Shown: positions 1 through 7,216 of the stretch, one piece after another
How the letters are laid out: each line of letters starts with the position of its first letter
How positions within the stretch are numbered: the stretch's first letter is position 1
Origin: Paracoccaceae bacterium
Lineage (GTDB): Bacteria; Pseudomonadota; Alphaproteobacteria; Rhodobacterales; Rhodobacteraceae
Length of the DNA: 8,734 bases
Assembly (NCBI GenBank): GCA_016764835.1
Contig: JAESRD010000324.1
Coordinates: forward strand, 1 to 8,734
Direction: 5' to 3'
The notes under the pieces: generated by a model
Databases searched by the model: none
Seen by the model: only the letters and a program-made list of their open reading frames with translations
Told to the model about the DNA's origin: nothing
Made by a program: the position numbers and the translations under genes

Positions 1-1
1 G

Positions 2-664
2 ACCAACGCCGCCGCTCTCGCCGCCCGCCAAGGGCTGACCTGTCTGAGCATTGTCGCCGCGTCGCTTGTCGTTAAGCCAGCCCTGCGCCCAGTCATCTCT
101 GCCCACCTGCCGCTTTCTGTCAGCGAAGCCGGTCAATTGCATGTTTTTCGCAGCACTGACGGCGTGCAAGAACATTATGCAGTTGAGATCGGCTGGCCCG
201 ACCGCGCCAAGCCAGTGCTGGCCCGGCTGCATTCGGCCTGTCTGACCGGCGACCTGCTCGGCAGTCTCAAATGTGACTGCGGCCCGCAACTGCGCGCTGC
301 CATGGCGCAGATGGGCAAAGAAGGCGCAGGTGTCCTTATATACCTCAACCAAGAGGGCCGCGGCATTGGTCTGGCCAACAAGATGCGCGCCTACAGCCTG
401 CAAGATCAGGGTTTTGACACTGTAGAGGCCAACCACCGGCTTGGTTTTGAAGACGACGAGCGCGACTTTCAAACCGGGGCGCAGATCTTGCAGCAGATGG
501 GCTTTAGCGCCGTGCGCTTGTTGACCAATAACCCGGCCAAGATTGCCCGGATGCAAGAATGTGGCATAGAAGTCACCGAACGCGTGCCGCTCAAAGTCGG
601 CCAAACAAAGCAGAACCGCGCCTATCTGGCGGTCAAAGCCGCCAAGTCAGGCCATTTGCTATGA
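2..664 (+). CDS. ribA: GTP cyclohydrolase II, 3' part (5' end outside window)
   Basis: RibA opens the imidazole ring of GTP to give 2,5-diamino-6-ribosylamino-pyrimidinone phosphate, formate and pyrophosphate, the first step of riboflavin synthesis in the cytoplasm. The frame is open from the window edge, so 220 residues are visible and the start lies upstream. The core matches the family along its length: the zinc site HSACLTGD...LKCDCG (cysteine codons at 239, 272 and 278), the phosphate-binding NQEGRGIGL, DTVEAN, the catalytic DERDF segment (Asp codon 455, Arg codon 461), LLTNNPAK and ERVPL, ending in GHLL as in E. coli RibA. The roughly 35 residues before the core do not belong to the E. 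coli-length enzyme. They fit the longer N-terminal extension I recall from rhodobacterial RibA proteins, but too little is visible to say whether a DHBP-synthase-like domain precedes it. A TTG at 137 is only an internal codon. The stop overlaps the next gene's ATG. Confidence 0.95.
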   Translation, partial: TNAAALAARQGLTCLSIVAASLVVKPALRPVISAHLPLSVSEAGQLHVFRSTDGVQEHYAVEIGWPDRAKPVLARLHSACLTGDLLGSLKCDCGPQLRAAMAQMGKEGAGVLIYLNQEGRGIGLANKMRAYSLQDQGFDTVEANHRLGFEDDERDFQTGAQILQQMGFSAVRLLTNNPAKIARMQECGIEVTERVPLKVGQTKQNRAYLAVKAAKSGHLL

Positions 665-1167
665 GCCCGCATGATCTGGTGCTGACACCAATGGGTCTGC
701 GGTTCATGGGCCAGACCTATCCTTGCACCATCGGCCAAGGCGGGCTAACATCGGACAAACAAGAGGGCGACCGGGCCACCCCCCGCGGCAGCCACGCGCT
801 GACATCTGTGCTTTACCGCCCAGACCGCCTGACACCGCCGCGTCTGCACTCTGGGCTGCCGCTCTATCAGATATTACCCGGTGATCTGTGGTCTGATGAC
901 CCGGCCGACCCGGCCTATAATAGCCCCGTCCATGCACCATATAAGTATAGTGCCGAAAACCTGCGCCGGTCCGCACCGGTTTATGACCTGATCATCACCA
1001 GTGATTGGAACTGTTATCCGGCAATTCCCGGCCATGGTTCGGCAATCTTTATCCACCAATGGCGCAGGCCCGGCTTTCCAACCGCTGGCTGCATTGGCCT
1101 GCCCCGCACTGTGCTGCACTTTATCGCGGGCGCGCTGCTGCCCGGCGCAAAGCTGGTCGTCCGCTAG
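661..1167 (+). CDS. L,D-transpeptidase, YkuD family (COG3786-like, no signal peptide)
   Basis: The predicted protein has 168 aa and a YkuD catalytic domain. Such domains use a cysteine nucleophile to cross-link or modify peptidoglycan stem peptides or attach partners to them. The N-terminal block YPCTIGQGG...DKQEGDRATPRG...LYRPDR is typical of the short COG3786 subgroup. The catalytic segment reads GSAIFIHQW...PTAGCIGLP, with His132 and Cys144 as the likely pair; the common SxGC(R/V) form is replaced by TAGCIGL, which also occurs in this subgroup. No signal peptide or membrane segment is visible, so the route to the periplasm and the true substrate are unclear. The start at 661 is chosen because it overlaps the ribA stop in ATGA and gives a family-like N-terminus; no strong ribosome site is seen, which suggests translational coupling to ribA. 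The stop shares a CTAG with the convergent gene. The enzyme class is secure; the physiological role is not. Confidence 0.88.
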   Translation: MSPHDLVLTPMGLRFMGQTYPCTIGQGGLTSDKQEGDRATPRGSHALTSVLYRPDRLTPPRLHSGLPLYQILPGDLWSDDPADPAYNSPVHAPYKYSAENLRRSAPVYDLIITSDWNCYPAIPGHGSAIFIHQWRRPGFPTAGCIGLPRTVLHFIAGALLPGAKLVVR

Positions 1168-1811
1168 CGCGCGCCAAAAATAGCCGAGCCAACCCGCACA
1201 TGCGTCGCGCCTTCGGCGACTGCCAGCTCATAATCACCACTCATGCCCATCGACAGACCCGCCAGCCCGCAGCCCTCGGCCAGCTTTCGCAGCTGTGCGA
1301 AATGCGGCACCGGATCTTGCCCGGCCGGGGGGATACACATCAGCCCAATAACCGGCAGGTCCAATTTGCGGCATTGCGCGGCAAAAGCCTCAGCCTCGGC
1401 CGGTGCCACCCCGGCCTTTTGCGGCTCCTCGCCAGTGTTAACCTGAATGAACAGGTGCGGGCACGCGCCCCGCTCTTGCGCCAACCGCGCCAAAGTTGTG
1501 GCCAGCTTTGGCCGGTCGAGCGTATGAATATGGCTGGCCATCTCAACAGCCTGACGTGCCTTGTTGGTCTGCAGCGGCCCAATAAGATGCAGCGCAACAT
1601 CGCCGTATCGCGCCCGCAAAGCCGGCCACTTGCCCGCCGCCTCCTGCACCCGGTTTTCGCCAAAGATCCGCTGCCCGGCCGCCAGCACCGCCTCAACCCG
1701 CTCAATCGGTTGCTGCTTTGATACCGCAATCAGCTCTATATTATCTGCCTGTCGGCCCGCCGCCTGCGCGGCGTGGGCCAGCTTGCGTCGAACATCAATT
1801 AGCGTCTGCAT
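1164..1811 (-). CDS. yggS: YggS/PLPBP family pyridoxal-phosphate homeostasis protein
   Basis: This cytoplasmic single-domain, alanine-racemase-like TIM-barrel protein binds pyridoxal 5'-phosphate. Family members buffer vitamin B6 and indirectly affect amino- and keto-acid balance; no enzymatic activity is established for them. Family motifs appear in order: IAVSKQQP with the PLP lysine at Lys32, FGENRVQEA, HLIGPLQTNK, VNTGEEPQKAG, GLSMGMSGDYELA and THVRVGSAIFG near the C-terminus. The length of 215 aa fits the family. The start at 1811 is preferred over an in-frame ATG at 1823 because GGAG (complement of 1818-1821) lies 6 nt before it, while 1823 has no such site. The frame stays open upstream to about 2006, but that translation does not look like this family. 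The gene converges on the L,D-transpeptidase gene and diverges from the porin. Confidence 0.95.
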   Translation of the reverse strand: MQTLIDVRRKLAHAAQAAGRQADNIELIAVSKQQPIERVEAVLAAGQRIFGENRVQEAAGKWPALRARYGDVALHLIGPLQTNKARQAVEMASHIHTLDRPKLATTLARLAQERGACPHLFIQVNTGEEPQKAGVAPAEAEAFAAQCRKLDLPVIGLMCIPPAGQDPVPHFAQLRKLAEGCGLAGLSMGMSGDYELAVAEGATHVRVGSAIFGAR

Positions 1812-2030
1812 AAGCCGCTCCATATATAGCGTACCGATTTGGCCGCATCTGCCACCAAGTGGTAAAAGCCCGCCAGCGCCGCGTATAGGGGCAAGCCCCG
1901 CCAAAAACAGCAAAAATTGACCGGCAATTCCAGTAGGGCGATTCGCTTTTACCTGCAATTTGCCAGCTTTAGCGGCTAGGTGCGCAGCCCAGCCCGGCAA
2001 ACACACAATACATTAACGAGATGCCGCTAT

Positions 2031-2045
2031 TTGGCGCATCGCCAA
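2031..2045. promoter_or_regulatory. Operator-like inverted repeat TTGGCG-cat-CGCCAA
   Basis: This is a perfect 6-bp inverted repeat with a 3-nt spacer, in the long intergenic region upstream of the porin. The symmetry suits a dimeric regulator or a small hairpin. I cannot name a regulator, and one isolated site may be chance. Confidence 0.3.
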
Positions 2046-2072
2046 GGGAAACCTCATCAGCCAGCCCAGAAT

Positions 2073-2100
2073 GCGGGGTTTTTAGTGCAAAATACCCCGC
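2073..2100. repeat. Stem-loop in the porin upstream region
   Basis: GCGGGGT pairs with ACCCCGC. The stem continues inward as TTTT/AAAA after one bulged T, leaving a loop of five bases (agtgc), so 11 base pairs lie within 28 nt. Neither strand carries a T-run after the stem, so it does not look like an ordinary intrinsic terminator. It could be part of a long porin leader, an operator or a small-RNA element. Confidence 0.5.
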
Positions 2101-2172
2101 TCATGTGCATAAACAGTATAGTTTAGCTGGTTTCCCTATATATCAGCCCGGTTAGCGCGGCCCTAAGGCACA

Positions 2173-2182
2173 ACCAGCTGGT
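2173..2182. repeat. 10-bp perfect palindrome ACCAGCTGGT
   Basis: The ten bases are self-complementary. Outside them, CAC on the left can pair with GTG on the right if one A is skipped. It lies about 140 bp before the porin start. It may be a protein-binding site, but nothing else supports that. Confidence 0.25.
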
Positions 2183-2321
2183 GTGGCACTCCTGCATCAT
2201 ATTTGTGGCAGAGCCCGGTTCGCGGCCAATTCACTTGAGTGTGCACCGGCTTCAGCGCAAAGACAGTGTCAATGCTAGATGGACTGGCATTCAAGAGAAT
2301 GCACAAACCCGAGGGAACATC

Positions 2322-3389
2322 ATGAAAACTATCCTCCTCGCTTCCGTATCCGCTTTCGCCTTTGCTGGTGCAGCTGCTGCCGAAGTTAACCTTAGTGGCG
2401 ACGCCACATTGGGCTACAACGACAATTCCGGCTCTTACTGGGATGCTACAGTTGCTGTAGGTTTCTCCCAAGAGCTTGATAACGGCCTGACTTTCGCTGG
2501 CTCGATCAACTTTGACATCGTAGACGGCAACCAAGGCTTCATCGTTGGCGCGTCCGACTATGAAATCTCGCTGACTACAGACACAGCTGGCCTGTATTTT
2601 GGTGACATCGACACAGCAACAGACGTTGCTTTCTCGACACCAGACGGCATGTCCGTTGGCCTGTCCGATGATTTTTCTTACTACGTTCCAAATGCTGATC
2701 CACTATTGGCGGGCACTTGGAACGATGCTGACGCTGGCATCCGTGGCGAAGTGACATTTGGTGGCGTTAGCGCTTACCTGTCATACGGCGTAAACAACAA
2801 TGGCGACTTTACCGGTCTCCAGGTTGCTGCAACTGGCACATTCGGTCAGTTCGAAGTTGGCTTCGGCTACCAAGACGCAGACCACGAAGACGGTGAAATC
2901 TTCGGCGTATCCGCTGGCGCAATGTTCGCTGGTGCAGACATCGACCTCGCATACACCTCTTCCGATGCAGAAGACTCCATCGGTGTTGGCGTAAGCTACG
3001 GCTTCGGCGCAGTAACAGTTGGCGGCTACTATGCTTCTAACTCCGTATCCTTCGATGAAGCTGGCGTAGACGTTGCTTACTCCTCCGGCGCAATTTCGGT
3101 TGCTGCATACTTTGACATCGTAATCTCTGATGATGATGCCATTGAGAACGCATCAACCTTCGGCGTGGACGCATCCTATGATGTTGGCAACGGCCTTACA
3201 GTCCTAGTCGGCGCTGACTCTTCCGATGCAGGTGGCGATGACTACTACGTCGCTGCAACTTATGACCTTGGCGGTGGCGCTGAGATCCTCGTTTCCTACG
3301 GTGTTGACGATGACAACTCCGCTGACAACGAAATCGGAGATCCAGAGTACCTTGCAGGCGCAACTGTTGAAGTTTCGTTCTCCTTCTAA
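2322..3389 (+). CDS. Outer-membrane porin, Rhodobacter/Porin_4 type
   Basis: The 355-aa precursor is predicted to form a beta-barrel pore in the outer membrane for passive diffusion of small solutes. A signal peptide (MKTILLASVSAFAFAGAAAA) is followed by EVNLSGDATLGYNDNSG, typical of mature alphaproteobacterial porins. The body is a run of short amphipathic strands with alternating glycine and aromatic residues separated by Asp/Glu-rich loops. The chain ends in VEVSFSF, the terminal-Phe signal read by the BAM complex. The start at 2322 has GAGGGA 5 nt upstream and gives a clean signal peptide, whereas the longer frame from 2181 would bury it. Ala codons are mainly GCT/GCA, unlike the GCC-rich neighbours, a sign of high expression. 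The gene stands alone, with its own leader and a strong terminator. Solute selectivity cannot be read from the sequence, although the acidic loops might favour cations. Confidence 0.92.
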   Translation: MKTILLASVSAFAFAGAAAAEVNLSGDATLGYNDNSGSYWDATVAVGFSQELDNGLTFAGSINFDIVDGNQGFIVGASDYEISLTTDTAGLYFGDIDTATDVAFSTPDGMSVGLSDDFSYYVPNADPLLAGTWNDADAGIRGEVTFGGVSAYLSYGVNNNGDFTGLQVAATGTFGQFEVGFGYQDADHEDGEIFGVSAGAMFAGADIDLAYTSSDAEDSIGVGVSYGFGAVTVGGYYASNSVSFDEAGVDVAYSSGAISVAAYFDIVISDDDAIENASTFGVDASYDVGNGLTVLVGADSSDAGGDDYYVAATYDLGGGAEILVSYGVDDDNSADNEIGDPEYLAGATVEVSFSF

Positions 3390-3392
3390 GTA

Positions 3393-3407
3393 AAACCCTT
3401 ACGGTTT
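3393..3407 (+). repeat. Small 3'-UTR hairpin after the porin stop
   Basis: AAACC and GGTTT form a 5-bp stem around the loop cttac, between the porin stop codon and the main terminator. It may be a stability element. Its apex resembles that of the terminator at 8251-8282. Confidence 0.35.
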
Positions 3408-3416
3408 AACTTGATA

Positions 3417-3448
3417 AGAGCGGCCCCTAACCGGGCCGCTCTTTTTTT
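3417..3448 (+). terminator. Rho-independent terminator of the porin gene
   Basis: A perfect 10-bp stem, AGAGCGGCCC (3417-3426) with GGGCCGCTCT (3433-3442), surrounds a 6-nt loop. A run of seven T begins at the last base of the stem. It lies 28 nt after the porin stop and isolates the porin transcript from the downstream operon. Confidence 0.95.
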
Positions 3449-3542
3449 CTTTGGCACGCGGCTTTTTGCCCCGCCAGCCCCGGCTTGGCCCAAACAGCCC
3501 CCCGACAAGGCTTGTGACAGCCCCCCCGCTCCGTTAAACATT

Positions 3543-3551
3543 TGCTAATAT
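3543..3551 (+). promoter_or_regulatory. Possible extended -10 promoter for the DUF3576-leuS operon
   Basis: TGcTAATAT matches an extended -10 element (TGnTATAAT) and would give a short leader before the GGGGGGA ribosome site at 3563-3569. No good -35 box stands 17 bp upstream, where the sequence is a C-run. An alternative pair is TTGTGA at 3512 with TAAACA at 3535, which is weaker in the -10. It is placed correctly between the porin terminator and the first gene of the next operon. Confidence 0.35.
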
Positions 3552-3575
3552 CTAGATCCCTTGGGGGGAATGCCC

Positions 3576-4055
3576 GTGACCACAACACTGCCAACTGCAC
3601 CGCACAAACGCCTCGGCAAGCTCGCCCTCATGGCCGTGCTAACGCTCAGCCTGTCAGCTTGCGGCGGCTCCAGCCCCTTTGGCAGCATTGGTCTCGGCGG
3701 CGGCAATAGCACCCCAGATGATGCAACCCGCCAAGCCGCCCGCAGCCAAGGCGCGGAAAGCGTCGCCGTTAACCGCTACCTCTGGTCGGCCTCAATTGAT
3801 ATTCTCAGCTTCCTGCCAATCCAAAGCGTAGACCCGTTCACCGGCGTTATCGTCTTTGGCTACGGCACCCCGCCCGGCGGCGCCACAGCCTACCGCGCAA
3901 CAGTATACATCACAGACCCCGCGCTCGACGCCCGCTCGCTCAACGTAGCCCTTGCCACCCGCAGCGGCCCGGTTAGCGCAGACACGCAAACTGCGGTTGA
4001 AGACGCGATCCTGACCCGCGCCCGCCAAATCCGCGTCGCCGATAACGCGCTGTAA
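3576..4055 (+). CDS. DUF3576 domain lipoprotein
   Basis: This 159-aa putative lipoprotein belongs to DUF3576, a family of unknown function largely confined to alphaproteobacteria. The N-terminus is a lipoprotein signal: basic HKRLGK, a hydrophobic stretch and the lipobox LSAC with Cys29 as the lipidated residue. A low-complexity Gly/Ser linker follows. The family block then runs from about residue 60: [27 protein letters not shown], a Tyr/Gly-rich turn, and a YRATVYI...LNVALATR segment. I chose GTG at 3576 because the purine run GGGGGGA (3563-3569) sits 6 nt before it. ATG at 3570 is too close to that run, and TTG at 3561 lies before it. It appears to be the first gene of the operon with leuS, lptE and holA. 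With LptE nearby, an outer-membrane assembly role is an attractive guess, but nothing in the protein proves it. Confidence 0.85.
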   Translation: MTTTLPTAPHKRLGKLALMAVLTLSLSACGGSSPFGSIGLGGGNSTPDDATRQAARSQGAESVAVNRYLWSASIDILSFLPIQSVDPFTGVIVFGYGTPPGGATAYRATVYITDPALDARSLNVALATRSGPVSADTQTAVEDAILTRARQIRVADNAL

Positions 4056-4134
4056 GCGCTATCATCCTGCCCCGCACTGGATTATGAACCATAGCGACGC
4101 AGCCGCGCCGCCTAAACTGATGTCCGAGGATAAG

Positions 4135-6669
4135 ATGCCAAGCTATAATGCCGCCGAAATAGAGCCAAAATGGCAAGACATCTGGGACCAAGCCCAGACA
4201 TTTCGTGCCGCCGCCCCTGACGGCCGGCCCAAATATTATGTGCTAGAGATGTTCCCCTACCCGTCGGGTCGTATCCATATGGGCCATGTGCGCAACTATA
4301 CGATGGGCGATGTGGTTGCCCGCCATAAGCTGGCCACTGGCCATAATGTGCTGCACCCTATGGGCTGGGACGCGTTCGGCATGCCCGCTGAAAACGCCGC
4401 CATGAAAACCGGCGTGCACCCCAAAGCCTATACTTACGGCAATATCGAAGAGATGAAGACGCAGATGAAACCGCTGGGCTGGTCGCTCGACTGGTCTCGC
4501 GAATTTGCCACCTGCGACCCCGAATATTACGGCCAACAACAGTCCCTGTTCCTCGACTTTCTCAAAGCCGGGCTGGTTTACCGCAAAAACGCTGTGGTCA
4601 ATTGGGACCCTGTCGACATGACCGTGCTGGCCAATGAGCAAGTGATCGACGGTAAGGGCTGGCGCTCTGGCGCTGATGTCGAGCGGCGCGAGTTGACGCA
4701 ATGGTTCTTCAAAATATCCGACTATTCTGAAGAACTGCTGGCGGCAATCGACAGCCTCGACAACTGGCCCGCCAAGGTCAAACTGATGCAGGCCAACTGG
4801 ATCGGCAAATCGCGCGGGCTTGAATTCAGCTTCAAACGAGTGGATGGCAAGGGCGACATCACCGTCTACACCACCCGCCCCGACACGCTGAACGGCGCGT
4901 CATTTGTCGGCATCTCGCCCGACCACCCGATTGCTAAAGAGCTAGAGGCATCCTCGCCCGAGATTGCTGCGTTTTGTGCCGAATGTCGCAAAGGCGGCAC
5001 CACCGCCGCCGCGATAGAGACCGCCGAAAAGCTGGGCTATGATACCGGCATCCGGGTGCAACACCCGCTCGACTCCGGCCAAGAACTGCCGGTCTGGATC
5101 GCCAATTTCATCTTGATGGATTACGGCACAGGTGCAATATTTGCCTGCCCGGCTCATGACCAACGCGACCTCGATTTTTGCCGCAAATACGACCTGCCAG
5201 TGATCGACACATTCTTTGCCCTGGGCGACGGCACCCCCGTCACCGACAAAGCTTTCGTGCCGCAAAAGTCCGAAAAAGTCCGCTGGGTAAACCACTTTGC
5301 TGGGCTAACCGAGGCCACCGGCCAAGACGCTGTTGATACCACAATCGACTTCGCCGAAGCCGCTGGCTGGGGCAAGGCCACCACCAATTACCGCCTGCGC
5401 GACTGGGGCCTGTCGCGGCAGCGCTATTGGGGCTGCCCAATCCCAGTTGTCCATTGCCCTATCTGCGGCGTCGTCCCCGAAGCCAAGGAAAACCTGCCCA
5501 TCATCCTGCCCGATGATGTCAGTTTTGACATTCCCGGTAACCCGCTCGACCGCCACCCAACATGGCGCAATTGCAGCTGCCCGACTTGTGGTGCCGATGC
5601 CCAGCGCGAAACCGATACGATGGACACTTTCGTCGATAGCTCATGGTATTTTGCCCGCTTCACAGCGCCAAATGCCGCAACGCCAATCGACACCGAAGCC
5701 GCCGCCTATTGGATGAATGTCGACCAATATATTGGCGGCGTTGAGCATGCTATTTTGCACCTGCTCTATAGCCGCTTCTTTGCCCGCGCTATGCATATCA
5801 CCGGTCACCTGCCCAAGAGCGCGACCGAGCCATTTGACGCGCTGTTCACCCAAGGCATGGTCACCCACGCCATTTTCCAGACCAGCGATGCCAAGGGAAA
5901 ACCGGTCTATCACTACCCCGAAGAGGTCACAGATGGCCGCTTGGCCGATGGCACTGAAGTTGAGGTTATTCCCTCGGCAAAGATGTCCAAATCCAAGAAC
6001 AACGTGGTCGACCCGGCCAGTATCGTTGCCGCCTACGGTGCCGACACGGCGCGCTGGTTTGTGCTGTCAGACAGTCCGCCCGAGCGCGATGTTGAATGGA
6101 CAGCCTCAGGCGCTGAGGCCGCACACAAACACCTCGCCCGTGTCTGGCGCATTGTCACCGAGATCGGCACAGCCGAAGCAGGCTCGCAATCGGGCGACGA
6201 AGACCTGCGCCGCGCCACCCACCGCGCCATTGCCGATATCAGCAGCGCGATTGACAGCTTTGGTTTCAATGCCGCAATCGCCAAGCTTTATGGCCTAACC
6301 AGCACGCTGCAAAAGGCCAATGCCTCACGCGTCGCCAAGACCGAAACGGCGCTGATCCTCGCTCAGCTCATGGCCCCGATGACCCCGCATATCGCCGAGG
6401 AAATATGGGAGCGCTTGGGCGGCGAAGGTCTGATCGCCACCGCCCCTTGGCCCGTCGCAGACGAAGCCCTTCTGGTTGAAGACACAGTGACCATGCCAGT
6501 GCAGATTAACGGCAAGCGCCGCACTGAGCTGTCGGTGCCAAAGGACATGTCCAAAGCCGATATAGAGGTGCTGGTGCTGGCCAATGAGATTGTGCAGCGC
6601 AACCTAAACGGGGCCGCGCCGAAGAAGCTGATTATCGTGCCGGGGCGTATTATCAATGTCGTGGTTTAA
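4135..6669 (+). CDS. leuS: Leucine-tRNA ligase (leucyl-tRNA synthetase)
   Basis: LeuRS is a class I aminoacyl-tRNA synthetase that attaches leucine to tRNA-Leu in the cytoplasm and hydrolyses mischarged products. In residues counted from 4135: the opening [14 protein letters not shown]-type HMGH at 48-51 within [15 protein letters not shown], the CP1 editing domain with [10 protein letters not shown] and HDQRD (341-345), [16 protein letters not shown], a zinc module with CPIC (441/444) and CPTC (482/485), [15 protein letters not shown] at 616-620, the anticodon-binding helical domain and the C-terminal domain ending INVVV. All functional motifs are intact and 844 aa is a normal length. The start is uncertain: ATG 4135 has GAGGA 4 nt upstream and gives the usual N-terminus, while an in-frame ATG at 4084 would add 17 non-conserved residues with a weak ribosome site. 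The last 14 nt overlap lptE, and the 3' end is copied in a tandem repeat. Confidence 0.97.
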   Translation: MPSYNAAEIEPKWQDIWDQAQTFRAAAPDGRPKYYVLEMFPYPSGRIHMGHVRNYTMGDVVARHKLATGHNVLHPMGWDAFGMPAENAAMKTGVHPKAYTYGNIEEMKTQMKPLGWSLDWSREFATCDPEYYGQQQSLFLDFLKAGLVYRKNAVVNWDPVDMTVLANEQVIDGKGWRSGADVERRELTQWFFKISDYSEELLAAIDSLDNWPAKVKLMQANWIGKSRGLEFSFKRVDGKGDITVYTTRPDTLNGASFVGISPDHPIAKELEASSPEIAAFCAECRKGGTTAAAIETAEKLGYDTGIRVQHPLDSGQELPVWIANFILMDYGTGAIFACPAHDQRDLDFCRKYDLPVIDTFFALGDGTPVTDKAFVPQKSEKVRWVNHFAGLTEATGQDAVDTTIDFAEAAGWGKATTNYRLRDWGLSRQRYWGCPIPVVHCPICGVVPEAKENLPIILPDDVSFDIPGNPLDRHPTWRNCSCPTCGADAQRETDTMDTFVDSSWYFARFTAPNAATPIDTEAAAYWMNVDQYIGGVEHAILHLLYSRFFARAMHITGHLPKSATEPFDALFTQGMVTHAIFQTSDAKGKPVYHYPEEVTDGRLADGTEVEVIPSAKMSKSKNNVVDPASIVAAYGADTARWFVLSDSPPERDVEWTASGAEAAHKHLARVWRIVTEIGTAEAGSQSGDEDLRRATHRAIADISSAIDSFGFNAAIAKLYGLTSTLQKANASRVAKTETALILAQLMAPMTPHIAEEIWERLGGEGLIATAPWPVADEALLVEDTVTMPVQINGKRRTELSVPKDMSKADIEVLVLANEIVQRNLNGAAPKKLIIVPGRIINVVV

Positions 6670-7216
6670 CCGCGCCACACCAAAGTCGTGGTTTAACCAC
6701 GCCACACCAACCACGCGGTCTAACCGCCTAACGCGACGGCTCTTCGCCGCCGGCCTGCTCAGCCTCGCCGCCGGCTGCGGCTTCGTGCCGCTCTATCATG
6801 CGGGCGGCACAGGCACCGCTTTGTCTGGCCAAGTGTTAATAACCACGCCCGAAACCATCGAAGGCTACCACCTGCGCGCCAGCCTGCTGACCCGGCTCGG
6901 CCCCGGCGAGAGCGGCGCATACAGGCTCAATTCCAGCTTTGAAATTGCCGAGCGCACCGCCGCGATCGGCAATGACGGCGCGGTCATCCGCTATACGCTA
7001 ACCGGCACAGCCAATTGGCGTTTTCTGGGCCGCACAGGGGCTCAGATATCCTCCGGCACAGCCAGCAACTTTGTTAGCTATTCGGTCAGCGGCACAACTG
7101 TCGCCACCCGTACCGCGCGCGATGATGCGACCCGCAGATTGGCTCAGCTTTTGGCCGACCTCATCGCCGCCCAACTTTTGGCGCTACCGCCCGATCTGGT
7201 AACTGGTGCTCTATGA
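6656..7216 (+). CDS. lptE: LPS assembly lipoprotein LptE
   Basis: LptE is an outer-membrane lipoprotein that plugs the LptD barrel and helps deliver lipopolysaccharide to the cell surface. The 186-aa product has the lipobox LAAGC (Cys41) followed by GFVPLYH, the CGFxPLY hallmark of alphaproteobacterial LptE. The remainder is a beta-rich domain with [12 protein letters not shown], a [11 protein letters not shown] strand and a long helix of [20 protein letters not shown], as in the family. The region before the hydrophobic core is unusually long, because the first 20 residues are mostly a nonapeptide repeat ([18 protein letters not shown]) produced by a DNA duplication. TRRLFAA before the core also resembles a twin-arginine motif. 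The start at 6656 overlaps leuS by 14 nt, with GGGG about 13 nt upstream; no better in-frame ATG exists before the lipobox. The end overlaps holA (ATGA). Confidence 0.88.
   Translation: MSWFNRATPKSWFNHATPTTRSNRLTRRLFAAGLLSLAAGCGFVPLYHAGGTGTALSGQVLITTPETIEGYHLRASLLTRLGPGESGAYRLNSSFEIAERTAAIGNDGAVIRYTLTGTANWRFLGRTGAQISSGTASNFVSYSVSGTTVATRTARDDATRRLAQLLADLIAAQLLALPPDLVTGAL
6658..6711 (+). repeat. 27-nt tandem duplication across the leuS stop and lptE 5' end
   Basis: Bases 6658-6684 and 6685-6711 are consecutive 27-nt units; their first 26 bases differ at one position (G versus A). The unit begins with GTCGTGGTTTAACC, which in the leuS frame encodes Val-Val-Val-stop and in the lptE frame Ser-Trp-Phe-Asn. 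Being a multiple of three, it preserves the lptE frame and leaves the leuS product unchanged. A third, decayed unit may follow at 6712-6738, where GGTCTAACCGC resembles GGTTTAACCGC. Confidence 0.93.

Larger units (their letters stand above)
1812..2321. other. 510-base intergenic region between yggS and the porin gene
   Basis: I see no convincing gene here. In-frame extensions of yggS (to 2006) and of the porin (from 2181) lack family similarity and a good ribosome site. The region holds a compact palindrome (2031-2045), a strong stem-loop (2073-2100), a 10-bp palindrome (2173-2182) and AT-rich islands such as TATAGT at 2117-2122 and TATATA at 2137-2142. None of the TATA-like boxes has a good -35 partner at 16-18 bp, so I do not assign a porin promoter. 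The length and the symmetric sites suggest a regulated porin promoter or a small RNA, which is inference. Confidence 0.6.

Noticed and set aside
1005..1721. 238-codon open frame on the + strand
   Set aside because: It lies antisense to yggS and across the end of the transpeptidase gene, both with clear family motifs. Its Arg/Pro/Leu-rich translation is typical of a shadow frame in G+C-rich DNA.
1821..1829. TATATA just before yggS as a -10 box
   Set aside because: Transcription from it would start inside or after the ribosome site, and no -35 box lies at 16-18 bp.
1888..1899. GGGGC-aa-GCCCC palindrome
   Set aside because: The loop is too small for the full stem, leaving four base pairs. No T-run or gene end supports a terminator.
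2046..2136. 8-bp inverted repeat GGGAAACC (2046-2053) with GGTTTCCC (2129-2136)
   Set aside because: Arms this short and 75 bp apart are expected by chance in an intergenic region of this size.
2184..2196. Sigma-54-like TGGCAC...TGCA upstream of the porin
   Set aside because: The GG and GC elements are two bases too close for the -24/-12 spacing.
2163..2534. 123-codon open frame on the - strand across the porin start
   Set aside because: It is antisense to the porin signal-peptide region, has no recognisable domain and shows no ribosome site I would trust.
5717..6298. 193-codon open frame on the + strand inside leuS
   Set aside because: It overlaps the catalytic core and KMSKS region of leuS in another frame and has shadow-like composition.
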